A stretch of DNA of 64,000 bases, from positions 1 through 64,000 of the forward strand of contig JBBRWC010000007.1 of NCBI GenBank assembly GCA_038246255.1, read 5' to 3'. Source of the stretch: RI-242 sp038246255. GTDB lineage: Bacteria; Planctomycetota; UBA1135; GCA-002686595. A program made the translations under genes and the position numbers. The notes beneath the pieces were generated by a model that was not told the origin of the DNA, did not search any database, and was given only the letters and a program-made list of their open reading frames with translations. This document shows positions 8,348-17,486 of the stretch, one piece after another (positions within the stretch are counted from its first letter, which is position 1; each line of letters starts with the position of its first letter).

Positions 8348-9798
8348 AGGTAGGGCTCGAGCAGTCGGGCCAGATTGTTGCGGATCCGGATCAGGAGCGG
8401 CAGTGCGTGGACTTCGGCGGCGCTGATCTCGCGGGATCGGGCCCAGTCGCGCTCAAAATCGTTCGCGAGCTTTTGGGGCAGGTCCCGGTCGTGCACCTCC
8501 AGGTTGAACTCGAAGTTGAGGCGCAGGCTGCGGGGATCCAGGTTGGCGGAACCGATGGACGCGAAGATGCGGTCGACCGCGAGGTACTTGGTGTGGGGGA
8601 AGGGTTTGGGCTGCAGGGCGATCCGCACGCCGCGCTCGAGGAGCTCCCACAGCATGGCGCGCGACGCCCAGTCCACGAAGGCAAGATTGCTGTGCTCGGG
8701 GACGAGGATGCGGACCGAGACGCCGGACAGGGCGGCGGTGGCGAGCGCGCCGGTCATCTCTCGGCTGGGGATGAAGTAGGGGGTCACGATCAACACCTCC
8801 CGGCGGCTCGCGGCGATGGCGGCGAGCAGCGACCAGGACAGCACCTCAAAGTCCTCGTTGGGGCCAGCCGGGAGCGCCCGGCACACCGCGATTCCCCGGG
8901 CGGGCCCGGGGGGCGAAGGCGCGCGCTCGACTCCACCGCCCTCCGCAAACCCCCAATCGTCGAGGAACGCGCCTTCGAGCTCCGTAACGATCGGCCCCTC
9001 CACCGCAAAATGCATGTCGCGCACCGGGTGGCGGTTGTGGGGTGCCTGTGTGTAGTGCCCGTCGCGCAGGTTCATGCCGCCCGTGAAACCGACGTGGCCG
9101 TCCACAACCATAATCTTGCGGTGGTTGCGCAGGTTGATATGCAGGCCGCGCAGGGTGAGCGAGGGTCGTAGAAAGCGCGCCACCTGGACCCCCCGCTCGG
9201 CGAGGACCCTGCCGGCCCGCGGCCAGCCGTAGAGCTCGCCGACGCCATCGATGAGGAAACGCACATCGACACCGCGCTCGACGGCGGCACCGAGGGCGGC
9301 TCCGAACTCCGCCAGGCAGCGTTTGCCGTCGAGGATGTAGGTCGTGAGGTAGACGAACTCGCGCGCGTTGGCGATGGCGGCCAGCATCGCCGGATAAGCC
9401 TCCTCGCCATCGTGCAACGGCGTGATGCGATTTCCCCCGACCAGTCGCCGGTGGGCGACGCGGTCGCCGGTGCGAGCGATCGCAAGCAGCGTCTCCAGTT
9501 GATCCGGATCCTTGGTGACCGTCGCGAGTATCTCCGGCGACGTCCGCTCCACGAGCACGTGCCCGGCTTTGGGCCACTTGGACCGCAGCTCCTGCGCGCG
9601 TGTGTAGATGCGGTTTTGCCCGAACAGCCAGTACAGCGCCGCGCCGACCAGCGGGAAAAACACGCACATGGCGATCCACCCCGCGGCGGAACGCGAGTGG
9701 CGTTTGCTCAAGAGCGCGTGCAATGCCGTAGCGACGGAAATGAGCACGACCCCGAGCGATGCGAGGAGGTGGGGCAGAAACTCGAGGCTTTGAGGCAT
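8344..9798 (-). CDS. cls: Cardiolipin synthase (phospholipase D superfamily)
   Basis: A 484-residue bacterial cardiolipin synthase. Two N-terminal membrane helices (about residues 12-30 and 40-58) precede two phospholipase-D domains, each with an HKD motif: H226-x-K228-x4-D233 and H402-x-K404-x4-D409. The enzyme condenses two phosphatidylglycerol molecules into cardiolipin and glycerol at the inner membrane. I chose ATG 9798 because the frame upstream is an arginine-rich translation across the end of the aminotransferase gene. The gene is translationally coupled to the peptide transporter downstream. With the lipid cluster nearby, it adds to the membrane-lipid content of this part of the window. 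Confidence 0.93.
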   Translation of the reverse strand: MPQSLEFLPHLLASLGVVLISVATALHALLSKRHSRSAAGWIAMCVFFPLVGAALYWLFGQNRIYTRAQELRSKWPKAGHVLVERTSPEILATVTKDPDQLETLLAIARTGDRVAHRRLVGGNRITPLHDGEEAYPAMLAAIANAREFVYLTTYILDGKRCLAEFGAALGAAVERGVDVRFLIDGVGELYGWPRAGRVLAERGVQVARFLRPSLTLRGLHINLRNHRKIMVVDGHVGFTGGMNLRDGHYTQAPHNRHPVRDMHFAVEGPIVTELEGAFLDDWGFAEGGGVERAPSPPGPARGIAVCRALPAGPNEDFEVLSWSLLAAIAASRREVLIVTPYFIPSREMTGALATAALSGVSVRILVPEHSNLAFVDWASRAMLWELLERGVRIALQPKPFPHTKYLAVDRIFASIGSANLDPRSLRLNFEFNLEVHDRDLPQKLANDFERDWARSREISAAEVHALPLLIRIRNNLARLLEPYL

Positions 9799-9862
9799 CG
9801 CAGGCGCGCTCAGGGCCGCCAAGTGGACGCGGCCATCGCCTGACGTGGCGGCGCCGGAGGCA

Positions 9863-11131
9863 TCAATCCCCTCGCAACATTTGGGCCAATCGATCGAGGC
9901 CCATGCGCAGTTGGTCCATCGACGGGGCGAAGGAAAACCGCATCCACTGGGCGTAGGCGTGCTCCTCCTCGTCGCGGCCCGCGTCGAAAAAGCGGCCCGG
10001 GACCGCGAGAACCCGGTACTGCAACGCGCGCCGGAAAAAGGCCATCCCATCGTCGAACGGCGGGGGCATTTGCGCGAGCGATCCCCAGCACGCAAAACCG
10101 CCACGGGGGGGCGCGGGGACGTGGATCCCGAGCTCGCCGAGCCGGCGCAGCATCAGCTTGCGCTTCTTCGCGAAGTGCACGCGCGTCGCGTGGGTTTCCT
10201 GGGCTGCGCGCTCGGGCTCCAGCACTTCGAGCGCGGCCCGTTGGGACAGACGCGAAGCTCCGCCGTCCAACGCGTTTGAGGCCCGGCGGATCGATTCGAT
10301 CAACTCCTTTGGGCCCGCCGTCCAACCGAGGCGCCAGCCGGGATAGCGGAAGTTCTTGCCGAGGCCGTCGAAGATCAGGACGGGATCGTCGTCCACGTCT
10401 TCGATCGAAGCCGCGGCGCTGACCGGCCCCGCAGCGGGGCCGCCGTCCGGGGTCCAGATGTAGTGGCTCGCGGATTCGTCCAGCAGCAAAAGCGCGTCGC
10501 GCTCGCGCGCACCGGCGACCAACGCGTCGAGTTCGTCGCCCTGGATGAGGTTGCCGCAGGGATTGCTGGGATTGGCGAGCAATAGCGCTGACAGGCGGTG
10601 TTTGTCGATTTCTGCGAGCAGGCGCTCGGTGTCGAGGACAAACCCCAGTTCTTCGTGCGCGCGCACGGCGAGCGCATGCGCGCGGTCGAGCCGCAGCCCG
10701 GAGAGCTCCTCGTACGCCGTCGCATCGGGAAGCACGTAGCCGACCTCGAATGCCCCGAGCGGTGCGAGCGCGCGCGCGACTGCCAGGCGCCCGCCCTGAC
10801 CCACCGCGATGTTCTCCACCGTGTACTTCGAACCGCGCCCTTTGCGGTACAGCGTGTTTAGATGCAGGGCGATCGCTTCGCGCAACTCTTCGATGCCGTT
10901 CACCGGCCCCGCGGCGTGGTCCTCGGGCTGCAGCGCCAAGGCGTCGAGGCGCGGGGGCGCGCCTTCGATCGGACCCGACTCCGGCTGCCCCTGCGCCAAG
11001 TTCGCCCAGTCGGGGTGTCCGCTCCAAAAGCCGAGCTTCGCGGCCTCGGCGAGGACGTATGTGACGCCGGTGGCGGGCGCGGATGCGAGGGCGGCGCGGG
11101 CGCTGGTCGGGCGTTGGGGGGAGGGGGACAT
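9863..11131 (-). CDS. PLP-dependent aminotransferase, class I/II
   Basis: A 422-residue fold-type I aminotransferase. The PLP lysine is K259 in GLGKNFRYPGWRLGW. The ANPSNPCG motif (186-193, Asn190) and Asp218/219 in LLLLDES contact the cofactor. The aspartate/alanine aminotransferase-like fold fits, but the amino donor cannot be read from the sequence. The residue before the lysine is Gly where many relatives have Ser. It starts at ATG 11131 and ends 64 bases before the cardiolipin synthase. The nearby genes do not suggest a specific pathway. It could be a MalY/PatC-like or an ornithine-type enzyme, and I leave it general. Confidence 0.88.
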   Translation of the reverse strand: MSPSPQRPTSARAALASAPATGVTYVLAEAAKLGFWSGHPDWANLAQGQPESGPIEGAPPRLDALALQPEDHAAGPVNGIEELREAIALHLNTLYRKGRGSKYTVENIAVGQGGRLAVARALAPLGAFEVGYVLPDATAYEELSGLRLDRAHALAVRAHEELGFVLDTERLLAEIDKHRLSALLLANPSNPCGNLIQGDELDALVAGARERDALLLLDESASHYIWTPDGGPAAGPVSAAASIEDVDDDPVLIFDGLGKNFRYPGWRLGWTAGPKELIESIRRASNALDGGASRLSQRAALEVLEPERAAQETHATRVHFAKKRKLMLRRLGELGIHVPAPPRGGFACWGSLAQMPPPFDDGMAFFRRALQYRVLAVPGRFFDAGRDEEEHAYAQWMRFSFAPSMDQLRMGLDRLAQMLRGD

Positions 11132-11174
11132 GGGCGGCCAGCATAACGGCCCCGACCCGCCGCGGCGCGCGCCC

Positions 11175-12104
11175 CTAACTGCGCGCCAGCCAGAGCAGGT
11201 AGCCGCTGTAGAGCGCCAGGAACAGCAATCCCTCCTTGCGCGAGATCACAAAGGACGATTTGGCGAGGGGCAACAGGAGCACGGCAAACAGCAGCATCGC
11301 GCCGAAGTCGACCGGTTCGACGGTGGCGCCAAGCAGGGGATTGACCATCGCCGCCGCACCCAGGATGCCGAGCGCGTTGAAGATGTTCGAGCCCACCACA
11401 TTGCCGACGGCGAGGTCGCTTTCGCCGCGCAGGGCCGCGATCAGCGACGTTGCGAGTTCCGGCAAACTCGTGCCCACCGCCACGAGCGTGAGCCCGATGA
11501 CGCGCTCGCTGATGCCGGCGGTGCGCGCCACCTCGGACGCGCCTACGACGAACAGGTCGGCCCCATAAACCAGCAGTGCAAGCCCGCCGGCGATGAAGAG
11601 CACTTGCGCCGGCAGGCCGGTGGGTTTGCGCGGCACCGCATCCGCACCGATCGGCGCGGCGTTTTGGCTCTCGTTGCGCGCAAGCCGCAGCGCCACTCCC
11701 AGGTAGACGAGCAGCAGCGCAAAGAGGATTGCGCCCTCCCAGCGCTGCAACCCGCCCATCACGAAGAGGGGCATCAACACCGACACACCGACGAGCACCG
11801 GCAGATCGACGCGTACGAGCTGCGACTGGACCCGCATCGGCCGTACGAGCGCGGCCAATCCGAGGATCAGGCCGATGTTCGCGATGTTGGAGCCGACGAC
11901 GTTGCCCACGGCAATCGCGCCCTTGCCCGCGAGCGCCGCGTTGACGCTGACGACGAGTTCGGGCGCGCTCGTGCCAAACGCAACGACCGTCAAGCCCACG
12001 ACGAGCGGCGTCAATCCAAGGCGCAGGGCAAGCGCGGATGCCCCGCGCACCAAAGCCTCCGCGCCGACGACGAGCAGCACCAATCCGACCAGGATCGCGA
12101 CCAT
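11175..12104 (-). CDS. Calcium/sodium antiporter (CaCA family, YrbG-like)
   Basis: A 309-residue Na+/Ca2+ exchanger of the cation/Ca2+ antiporter superfamily with ten hydrophobic segments in two homologous halves. Each half contains the alpha-repeat signature: GTSAPELVVS...GNVVGSNIANIGLILG in the first and GTSLPELATS...GNVVGSNIFNALGILG in the second. The conserved acidic residues within PEL bind the cation. It should extrude Ca2+ across the inner membrane in exchange for Na+ or H+. Start ATG 12104 puts the first helix at the N-terminus. A longer frame upstream is arginine-rich and overlaps the next gene. The stop is TAG, showing that TAG is an ordinary terminator in this genome. Confidence 0.93.
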   Translation of the reverse strand: MVAILVGLVLLVVGAEALVRGASALALRLGLTPLVVGLTVVAFGTSAPELVVSVNAALAGKGAIAVGNVVGSNIANIGLILGLAALVRPMRVQSQLVRVDLPVLVGVSVLMPLFVMGGLQRWEGAILFALLLVYLGVALRLARNESQNAAPIGADAVPRKPTGLPAQVLFIAGGLALLVYGADLFVVGASEVARTAGISERVIGLTLVAVGTSLPELATSLIAALRGESDLAVGNVVGSNIFNALGILGAAAMVNPLLGATVEPVDFGAMLLFAVLLLPLAKSSFVISRKEGLLFLALYSGYLLWLARS

Positions 12105-12175
12105 CGCGACATCATCCGCTCCGCCAATCGGTTTGCTTCGCGCCGCGCGGACTTTGCGCGCAACCGCGACCCGTT

Positions 12176-13240
12176 TCAGGGCAGCCAGATCTCGCGGCGC
12201 GCACCGGGTTCGACCTCGATGCGGCGGGGCGCGCTGAGCATTCCGTCGTGCTCCAGCCAAACCAGCCATGGCCCCGCGGCGAGCGGCCCGAGCGCGGCGC
12301 GGCCTTCCTCGGGCAGCAGGAGGTCGACGCCGCCCGCGGGCCGCCCCGCGGGTCCCGCGCCCGCCGCCAGCCACGCCTCCGCGGGTCCGTCGAGGGGGGT
12401 CGCGTGGACGATTCGACCCCGCGCCGCGTCACCCGTTCCGACAACGTCGAGGTATCCGCGACCGTTCACGAGCAGCGCGAGGTGGGGTGGACGGTCGCTC
12501 GCGAACGCATTCGGTTCAAGCCGACCGCTCGCGAACCACAATCCGTCGGGACTGGTGAGGGCGATCCGCCATGCGGTGACGTCCGTGTCGGCGCCAAGGG
12601 GCGGAAACTCGACGCGCGCGGGGTTGGCGGGGATAAATCGGCCGCGGGCGCGGTGGTCCGCCCAACCGCTGCCGTGTTCGGCAAAGGCTTCGACCAGCCA
12701 CCCGTCCCGGGGCAGCTCCGCCGGACCGTTCAGTTCGAGCGTCGCGCTCGGCCCGCCCCATTCCCCGCCTGGGGGGCCGTCGCCCGGCGCGACGCCCTCT
12801 GCGTTTCCCGGCCCGGTGCTTTGGCTGTCGGCGCTCGCGTCGGACGGTCCCCGCGGAACGAGTGTGAACTCGATTTCGGCGGGGGAGTCCTCGGGAACAC
12901 GCACGCTCCGCGGACGGGCTTCCCAGGCCGATCCGGGCTCGACGTAAACCTGCCACGCACCCTGGGCCGGGCCCGACGCACCTTCGAACACAAATCGGCC
13001 GTCGGCGCTGCTCGTCGTGCGCGCGACGGTCCTGACGCCGCGGCGCAGGCGCAGGTCAATGCCAGCTAGCGCGCCGCCATCGGTGCTCCGCACTGCGCCC
13101 TCAATGCGGGGGGCATTCCGGGGGGCTCCCACGGACGCTTCCGCGGAGCGCTCCGCAGCCTCCACCCGGTCCCGGCCGCACGCCACGAGAAGGAAAGTGC
13201 TGAGCGCCAGTGCCAGGCGAAGGGGGTGCGCGGCGAGCAT
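12176..13240 (-). CDS. Lipoprotein with carboxypeptidase-regulatory-like domain
   Basis: A 354-residue predicted lipoprotein: basic start, hydrophobic stretch and lipobox FLLVAC with Cys21. Residues about 45-110 form a carboxypeptidase-regulatory-like (beta-sandwich) domain, recognisable by GAVRSTDGGALAGIDLRLR and SADGRFVFEG. The middle is Gly/Pro/Ser-rich (about 132-165), and the remainder is a beta-rich region with no family I can name. It probably sits on the periplasmic side as a structural or binding protein. It lies 71 bases upstream of the Ca2+ antiporter and is transcribed divergently from mutM. No enzymatic role can be assigned. Confidence 0.72.
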   Translation of the reverse strand: MLAAHPLRLALALSTFLLVACGRDRVEAAERSAEASVGAPRNAPRIEGAVRSTDGGALAGIDLRLRRGVRTVARTTSSADGRFVFEGASGPAQGAWQVYVEPGSAWEARPRSVRVPEDSPAEIEFTLVPRGPSDASADSQSTGPGNAEGVAPGDGPPGGEWGGPSATLELNGPAELPRDGWLVEAFAEHGSGWADHRARGRFIPANPARVEFPPLGADTDVTAWRIALTSPDGLWFASGRLEPNAFASDRPPHLALLVNGRGYLDVVGTGDAARGRIVHATPLDGPAEAWLAAGAGPAGRPAGGVDLLLPEEGRAALGPLAAGPWLVWLEHDGMLSAPRRIEVEPGARREIWLP

Positions 13241-13346
13241 GGCGGGTCCATTCTACCCCCGCGGGCGCGCTTGCTTGGGTTGCGCACCGCAGCCGACGGC
13301 GAGGGGGGACTGGATCGCGGGGCCCGCCGGGGGCTACACAGACGCC

Positions 13347-14186
13347 GTGCCCGAGCTGCCCGAAGTGGAAACCGTCGCCCGTCTGCTGCGGCCCGATGTC
13401 GTCGGGCGGACGATCACCGGCGCGCGCGTGGGCTGGCGGCCGACCGTCGGGGGCAGCACGGGTTTTGCGAAGTCGGTGGTCGGTCGACGCATCGCGGTTC
13501 TGTGGCGCCGCGCGAAATATTTGGTATTCGAGCTGGAGCACAAGGCCGTACCCGACGGCTGCCTCGTCGCCCACCTGCGCATGACCGGGCGGATGCACGT
13601 CGAACCCGCGGATTTGGATGCGGGGCCCTGGTGCCGCGTGGCGCTCGCTCTTGACGACGGCCGCGAGCTGCGATTTGTCGACCCGCGCAAGTTTGGCCGC
13701 GTGCTGCGCGCGCGTGTGCCCGCGGACGTGTTCGGCGACCTCGGTCCGGAGCCCCTTGAGGACGGTTTCGACCCAGACGGTTTTTTTGCTGCGCTCGCGG
13801 AGCGCCGCCGTCACCTGAAGCCGCTGCTCCTCGACCAAACGTTCGTGGCGGGGCTGGGCAACATCTACGTCGACGAAAGCCTTTTCCAAGCGCGGCTCCA
13901 CCCATTGACCCCGTCCGATCGGGTGCCGCGCGCAAAAGCAGTCACCCTGCACGGCGCAATCCGTTCGACCCTGCGCGCGGCGATCGAACGCGAAGGGTCG
14001 AGCTTCGACACGTTCTACCGCACCCCGGGTGGGCAACCGGGCTCCTACCAAGACCAGTTCCTCGTCTACGGCCGCCAGGGCAAACCCTGTCCACGGTGCG
14101 GCGGCGCGATCCGGCGTATGGTTGTGGGGCAGCGCGGCACGCACCTTTGCCCCCGTTGCCAACCCAAACCGCGTTCGCGGGCCTGA
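13347..14186 (+). CDS. mutM: Formamidopyrimidine-DNA glycosylase
   Basis: A 279-residue Fpg/MutM base-excision-repair enzyme that removes 8-oxoguanine and formamidopyrimidines and nicks the abasic site. After Met removal the protein begins with PELPEVE, where Pro is the catalytic nucleophile and Glu the acid. The conserved Lys of RRAKYL, the HLRMTGRM segment and the C-terminal zinc finger (CPRCGG...HLCPRCQ, four cysteines) are all present. The finger's GQRG arginine is the DNA-phosphate contact. GTG 13347 is the only start that places proline second, which fixes the start. Next to the lipid and peroxidation-related genes it fits an oxidative-damage theme, but that is only context. Confidence 0.95.
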   Translation: MPELPEVETVARLLRPDVVGRTITGARVGWRPTVGGSTGFAKSVVGRRIAVLWRRAKYLVFELEHKAVPDGCLVAHLRMTGRMHVEPADLDAGPWCRVALALDDGRELRFVDPRKFGRVLRARVPADVFGDLGPEPLEDGFDPDGFFAALAERRRHLKPLLLDQTFVAGLGNIYVDESLFQARLHPLTPSDRVPRAKAVTLHGAIRSTLRAAIEREGSSFDTFYRTPGGQPGSYQDQFLVYGRQGKPCPRCGGAIRRMVVGQRGTHLCPRCQPKPRSRA

Positions 14187-14349
14187 ATCGATGGACGCGC
14201 GCTCCAACAGCCCCACGATCTCCGCCACCGAATCCGATTGGAGCCGCGAGCGCCCCGGTTGCCTGTGGGATCCCGCGCGCGAACCCAACGCCTGATAGGA
14301 CGGGGGCTTTGCCCGCCCGCCCCGCCGTCGTCATGCTGGGGGGCGAGCC

Positions 14350-14733
14350 ATGGGAACCGTCTTCGACAGAATCCTCTCCGGCGAGCTGCCCTGCCACCGC
14401 GTGTACGAGGACGACGACCACCTCGCATTCCTCGACGTGGCGCCACGCTGCACCGGCCACACCCTTGTAATCCCCAAGCGGGCGCACGACTACGTGTTCA
14501 GCCTTCCGCCCGAGCGCTACATCGCCCTGTGGAACGCCGCGGCGACGGTGGCCGACAAGTTGACGCGCGTCCTGGGCGCGACGCGTGTGTGTATCGCCGT
14601 CCACGGCTGGGAAGTCCGCCACGTCCATGTGCACCTCTTCCCGACGAAGACGGGCCACGACGTGCCGTTCCCGCCCGTCGACCCCGCCGCCAAAGCTGCG
14701 TTGTCCACGACCGCCCAACTCCTGCGTCCCTGA
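14350..14733 (+). CDS. HIT family nucleotide hydrolase
   Basis: A 127-residue histidine-triad protein with the catalytic motif HVHVHLFP (His91, 93, 95) and the upstream DHLAFLDVAP and GHTLVIPK segments of the HINT/Fhit-like family. Members hydrolyse nucleotide-phosphoramidates or dinucleoside polyphosphates. Length is typical for HinT-type proteins. It is followed after 13 bases by the elongation factor P gene and probably shares its message. The exact nucleotide substrate is not readable. Confidence 0.92.
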   Translation: MGTVFDRILSGELPCHRVYEDDDHLAFLDVAPRCTGHTLVIPKRAHDYVFSLPPERYIALWNAAATVADKLTRVLGATRVCIAVHGWEVRHVHVHLFPTKTGHDVPFPPVDPAAKAALSTTAQLLRP

Positions 14734-14746
14734 AATCCGTGCACCC

Positions 14747-15316
14747 GTGATCGAAGTCAACGAGTTCAAGAAGGGCCTTTGCATCGTCTACAAGGACGCG
14801 CCGTACCTGATCGTCGATGTGACCTTCTCCACGCCGACAGCGCGTGGGGGCAACACCATCGCGAAGACGAAGCTGCGCCACCTTGAAAACGGCCAACTCA
14901 TCAACGAGTCGATCCGCACGGGCGGCAAGTACGAAGTGGTGGACCTCGAACAACGCCCGATTTCGTACCTCTACTCGGACGGCTCGCGCTGGCACTTCAT
15001 GGACCAGGAGTCCTTTGAGCAGTTCGACATGGGCGCCGAGGAACTGGGCCAGGCCACCGGATACCTGATCGACGGCATCACTGGGATGCGTGCGATGGTC
15101 GTGCAGGGCAAGATTGTCGACGTCGTCCTGCCGCACACCGTCGACCTGCTGGTCACCGAAGCGGACCCCCACGTGCCCGGTGGGAGCGCGCGCGCGCAGA
15201 TGAAGTGGGCCAAGGTCGAAACCGGCGTCGAGGTTCAAGTTCCGTCTTACGTGGAAGCGGGCGAGCGCATCCGGATCGACACCCGCGACGGCCATTTCGT
15301 GGAACGGGCTAAGTAG
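14747..15316 (+). CDS. efp: Elongation factor P with EfpL/YeiP-like loop
   Basis: A 189-residue EF-P family protein (three beta domains) that binds the ribosome between the P and E sites to rescue stalling at proline runs. Family marks are EFKKG at the N-terminus, WHFMDQESFEQ, and RIDTRDGHFVERAK at the C-terminus. The tip loop of domain I reads TPTARGGNT (residues 29-37) with Arg33 where classical EF-P has the modified lysine in PGKG. This matches the loop of E. coli YeiP/EfpL (PTARG) more than lysine-type EF-P. It is also unlike the SGRN loop of rhamnosylated EF-P. The GTG start at 14747 is the only close one. It ends with TAG. Whether the genome also has a lysine-type EF-P cannot be seen here. 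Confidence 0.92.
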   Translation: MIEVNEFKKGLCIVYKDAPYLIVDVTFSTPTARGGNTIAKTKLRHLENGQLINESIRTGGKYEVVDLEQRPISYLYSDGSRWHFMDQESFEQFDMGAEELGQATGYLIDGITGMRAMVVQGKIVDVVLPHTVDLLVTEADPHVPGGSARAQMKWAKVETGVEVQVPSYVEAGERIRIDTRDGHFVERAK

Positions 15317-15406
15317 GCCCCGACGCGGACCGCAAGCGCATGGGAAGGCTCATCCCGAGCGGTTTCTAGCGCCGCCTCGTCGCGGGTCCTCTTCCTTCTC
15401 AGCGCT

Positions 15407-16290
15407 TCATGGCAGAGGCACCCCGACGCGCTGTGCAAGCGTGCGCGCGAGCTGTTCAAAATCGTTGTAACAGTCCCGAACAGCTTGACCGTGGGCGCCG
15501 ATCGCGCCATCGGCGGCCCGTAACAAAAACATCGGTTTGCGTGCGTCCTGGGCGAGGGGCATCAAACTGCGGTAGTGCTTGAGGGCGGCGAGGCAATACG
15601 GGTCGGTCGCGATGGTCGCGGCTTGCGGCGCTTAATCCATCACATCCTCGCGGAAGGCGTCGGGGATGCGCGTCATCCAGCGGTCATACGCCTTGACAGG
15701 CCGATCCCATCGGATGGCGTGCTGCATGAGCACGTAGCCAACCGCGCGCATGTCGCCCGCGGGCAAGTCGAGTTCAGGGGTCTGGTTCTTGGCCTTGCGC
15801 TCTTCCCATTCGCCGCGCCAGCGCCGCAGGGTCGGTCCCAGGTTGCTCAAACCCTGCAGCGAGTAGAGGTCGGGCGCAAGCGGTACCGCCACATGGGAGG
15901 CCGCGACGAGAGCCGTCCGATTGAGCGCGCCGAGGTTCGGCTCGACGTCGATCAACACAAGGCGGGCGCCGCGCGCGTCGGCAGCGAGTCGGAGGATGCG
16001 CCAGAGTGCCGAGATGACCCGGAAGGCTCGGGGCTTGCGATCGAGGCAGTCGGGCCATTGGCTCGAAAGCTCGTCTTCCGCCAGGGATAGCCGCAGGTCT
16101 CCCGACCGTCGTCGCCCCACAGGGTTTCGAGCCGATTGTCGTCGAGGCACATCGACGTCAGGTTGGCCTGCGGGTCGAGGTCTGCCGCCAGCACCGGGAG
16201 GCCGAGCTCGGCATACATCCAAGCAAGGTGATAGACCAGCGAAGTCTTGCCCACTCCGCCCTTGTTGTTGAAGAACGCGAGGCTGATCAC
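15407..16290 (-). pseudogene. Broken ParA-family ATPase gene
   Basis: Remnant of a ParA/MinD-type ATPase. It starts at GTG 16290 with FFNNKGGVGKTSLVYHLA (deviant Walker A) and continues to about 16110. There a deletion of roughly 40 codons plus a frameshift moves the homology into another frame (AEDELSSQWPD onward). That frame ends at an in-frame TAA (15632-15634). The same frame resumes directly after the stop with the expected C-terminus (DPYCLAALKHYRSLMP ... ADGAIGAH) and reaches its natural TGA at 15407. Intact relatives are about 330-360 residues. The GTG overlaps the stop of the upstream ATPase remnant (GTGA), the organisation of the intact two-gene module. Two independent lesions make it a pseudogene. 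Confidence 0.88.
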
Positions 16291-17239
16291 GGCGCGCACC
16301 TCAAAGTGACGAGCACGTGCGACGGCGAGACGGTGAACTCGGGCGGCGGGTTTCCGTTTTCGGCCATTCTCGCGCGCGTGATCGCGATGCCGGCACCGAA
16401 CTTCTGCACCAAGCCGAGGACTCGCATTGCCTCGGCGATGCTTCTCGTCGAGCATTCGGGCGATCTCGAGCAGTGGGCCGTCGATTCGCTGTTCGTCGAG
16501 GATGGGCTCGGCGAGCGAAGTCCCCTGAATGCGCAGGAACTGCACATAGGCGCCTTCAAGGAAGCCGCGCGGCTCCCGCGCCGGCACGAGCACTCCCACT
16601 ACTGTAGGGACGGGCGAATCCACAGAACTGACCAGCTTTAGAGCGGCTAAGCGTTCTTCTTGGGTACGCACGTTCGCGGCGAGCACGTCCGGCGCGACGG
16701 CTGCCGGCAAATATTCGCGTTCAAAGCGCTGCAGGTCGAGATCGGCGATTGTGGGCCCCCTGCACGGGCTGGATGTCGAAGGGACGAGCGCGATAGCGGC
16801 GGCGCTCATTGAGGATGCGCTCGTCCTGGACCGTTGCGAGGCTGCGGCGTGGTCCGACGCGCACCCAGGTCCTTCCTTTGTAGCGCACGGGCGGCGCATC
16901 GGAAGGCGCCACGGTGATGACGGCCAACTCCATGCCCCTGATCTCCCGGCGCTCCACCGAAAGGGTCGGAGGAGGCACGATGTTCCCGTCCGTCTTGATG
17001 TCCGACAGCGTCAGCAGGAGCTCGTCGGTCACTGTGAGTCCTGCCGAGGCTCCGTCGTCGCGCACACCGATGAAGACGACACCCGGCGCACCGTGGCCGA
17101 GAAGGTCGTTCGCAAAGGCGCAGACCGCTTCACGCACGGTATTCGCGGCGTCGCCCTTGAACGACTCCTTGCGCTCGACCCGATCCGATTCGGGCTCGAC
17201 GAGCAGTGCTTCGAGCTCGTGTTCCGTGAACTTGTTCAT
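16287..17239 (-). pseudogene. Broken AlbA_2 (Schlafen-like) ATP-binding protein gene
   Basis: Remnant of a two-domain protein: an N-terminal AlbA_2/Schlafen-type nucleic-acid-binding domain and a C-terminal GHKL-type ATP-binding region. The intact N-terminal part begins at ATG 17239 (ESDRVERKESFKGD, GVVFIGVRDDG, WVRVGPRR). Near 16760, in a run of Gs, an indel shifts the frame, and the homology resumes as TIADLDLQRFEREYLP. Near 16450 a deletion of about 80-100 codons and another shift remove most of the ATPase domain. Only its end survives (AEAMRVLGLVQKFGAGIA, ENGNPPPEF). Intact relatives are about 390-400 residues and are followed by a ParA gene, as here. Confidence 0.87.
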
Positions 17240-17288
17240 CGGGGCGCCTACGAGCGGCCCAGCGGCCCAGCGGCTCCCGGCGACCGTC

Positions 17289-17462
17289 GTTTACGCCTGC
17301 CACGCCGAAACCTGGCCCCCGCTGGAAGGGGCGGCGCAGGTAATGGGTGCGGCGACCTTGGTCGTTCAGGAACTCGACGGTGGCGAGGATGAAGTCGTCG
17401 AGTTTGTTGAGGGAGCAGAGGATCTCGTTGCGCGCGGTGGCAATGGGAGCCGCGCCAGCAAG
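17289..17462 (-). pseudogene. Remnant of a DUF3883 C-terminal domain
   Basis: About 58 codons on the minus strand read TARNEILCSLNKLDDFILA...HYLRRPF...GFGVAGVN. This matches my memory of the last part of DUF3883 domains (RNEI.YSLNKPDDFILAIVE ... YVRRPF..EPDFGVTSVNY). DUF3883 ends several large helicase- or ATPase-type accessory proteins, including defence-related ones. There is no start, no upstream domain, and the frame decays after VN. It is in the same frame as, and directly follows, the stop of the hypothetical gene at 17487-17978. It lies immediately upstream of the broken AlbA_2 gene, so it is probably the last trace of a third gene of the same island. Confidence 0.6.
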
Positions 17463-17486
17463 CGGCCAGTTGGGGCCGCGTTGGGG

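Noticed and set aside
10809..12947. Very long plus-strand open frame opposite aminotransferase, Ca2+ antiporter and lipoprotein genes
   Set aside because: A GC-rich antisense frame. Translation is Arg/Pro/His-rich and all three genes on the other strand have clear families.
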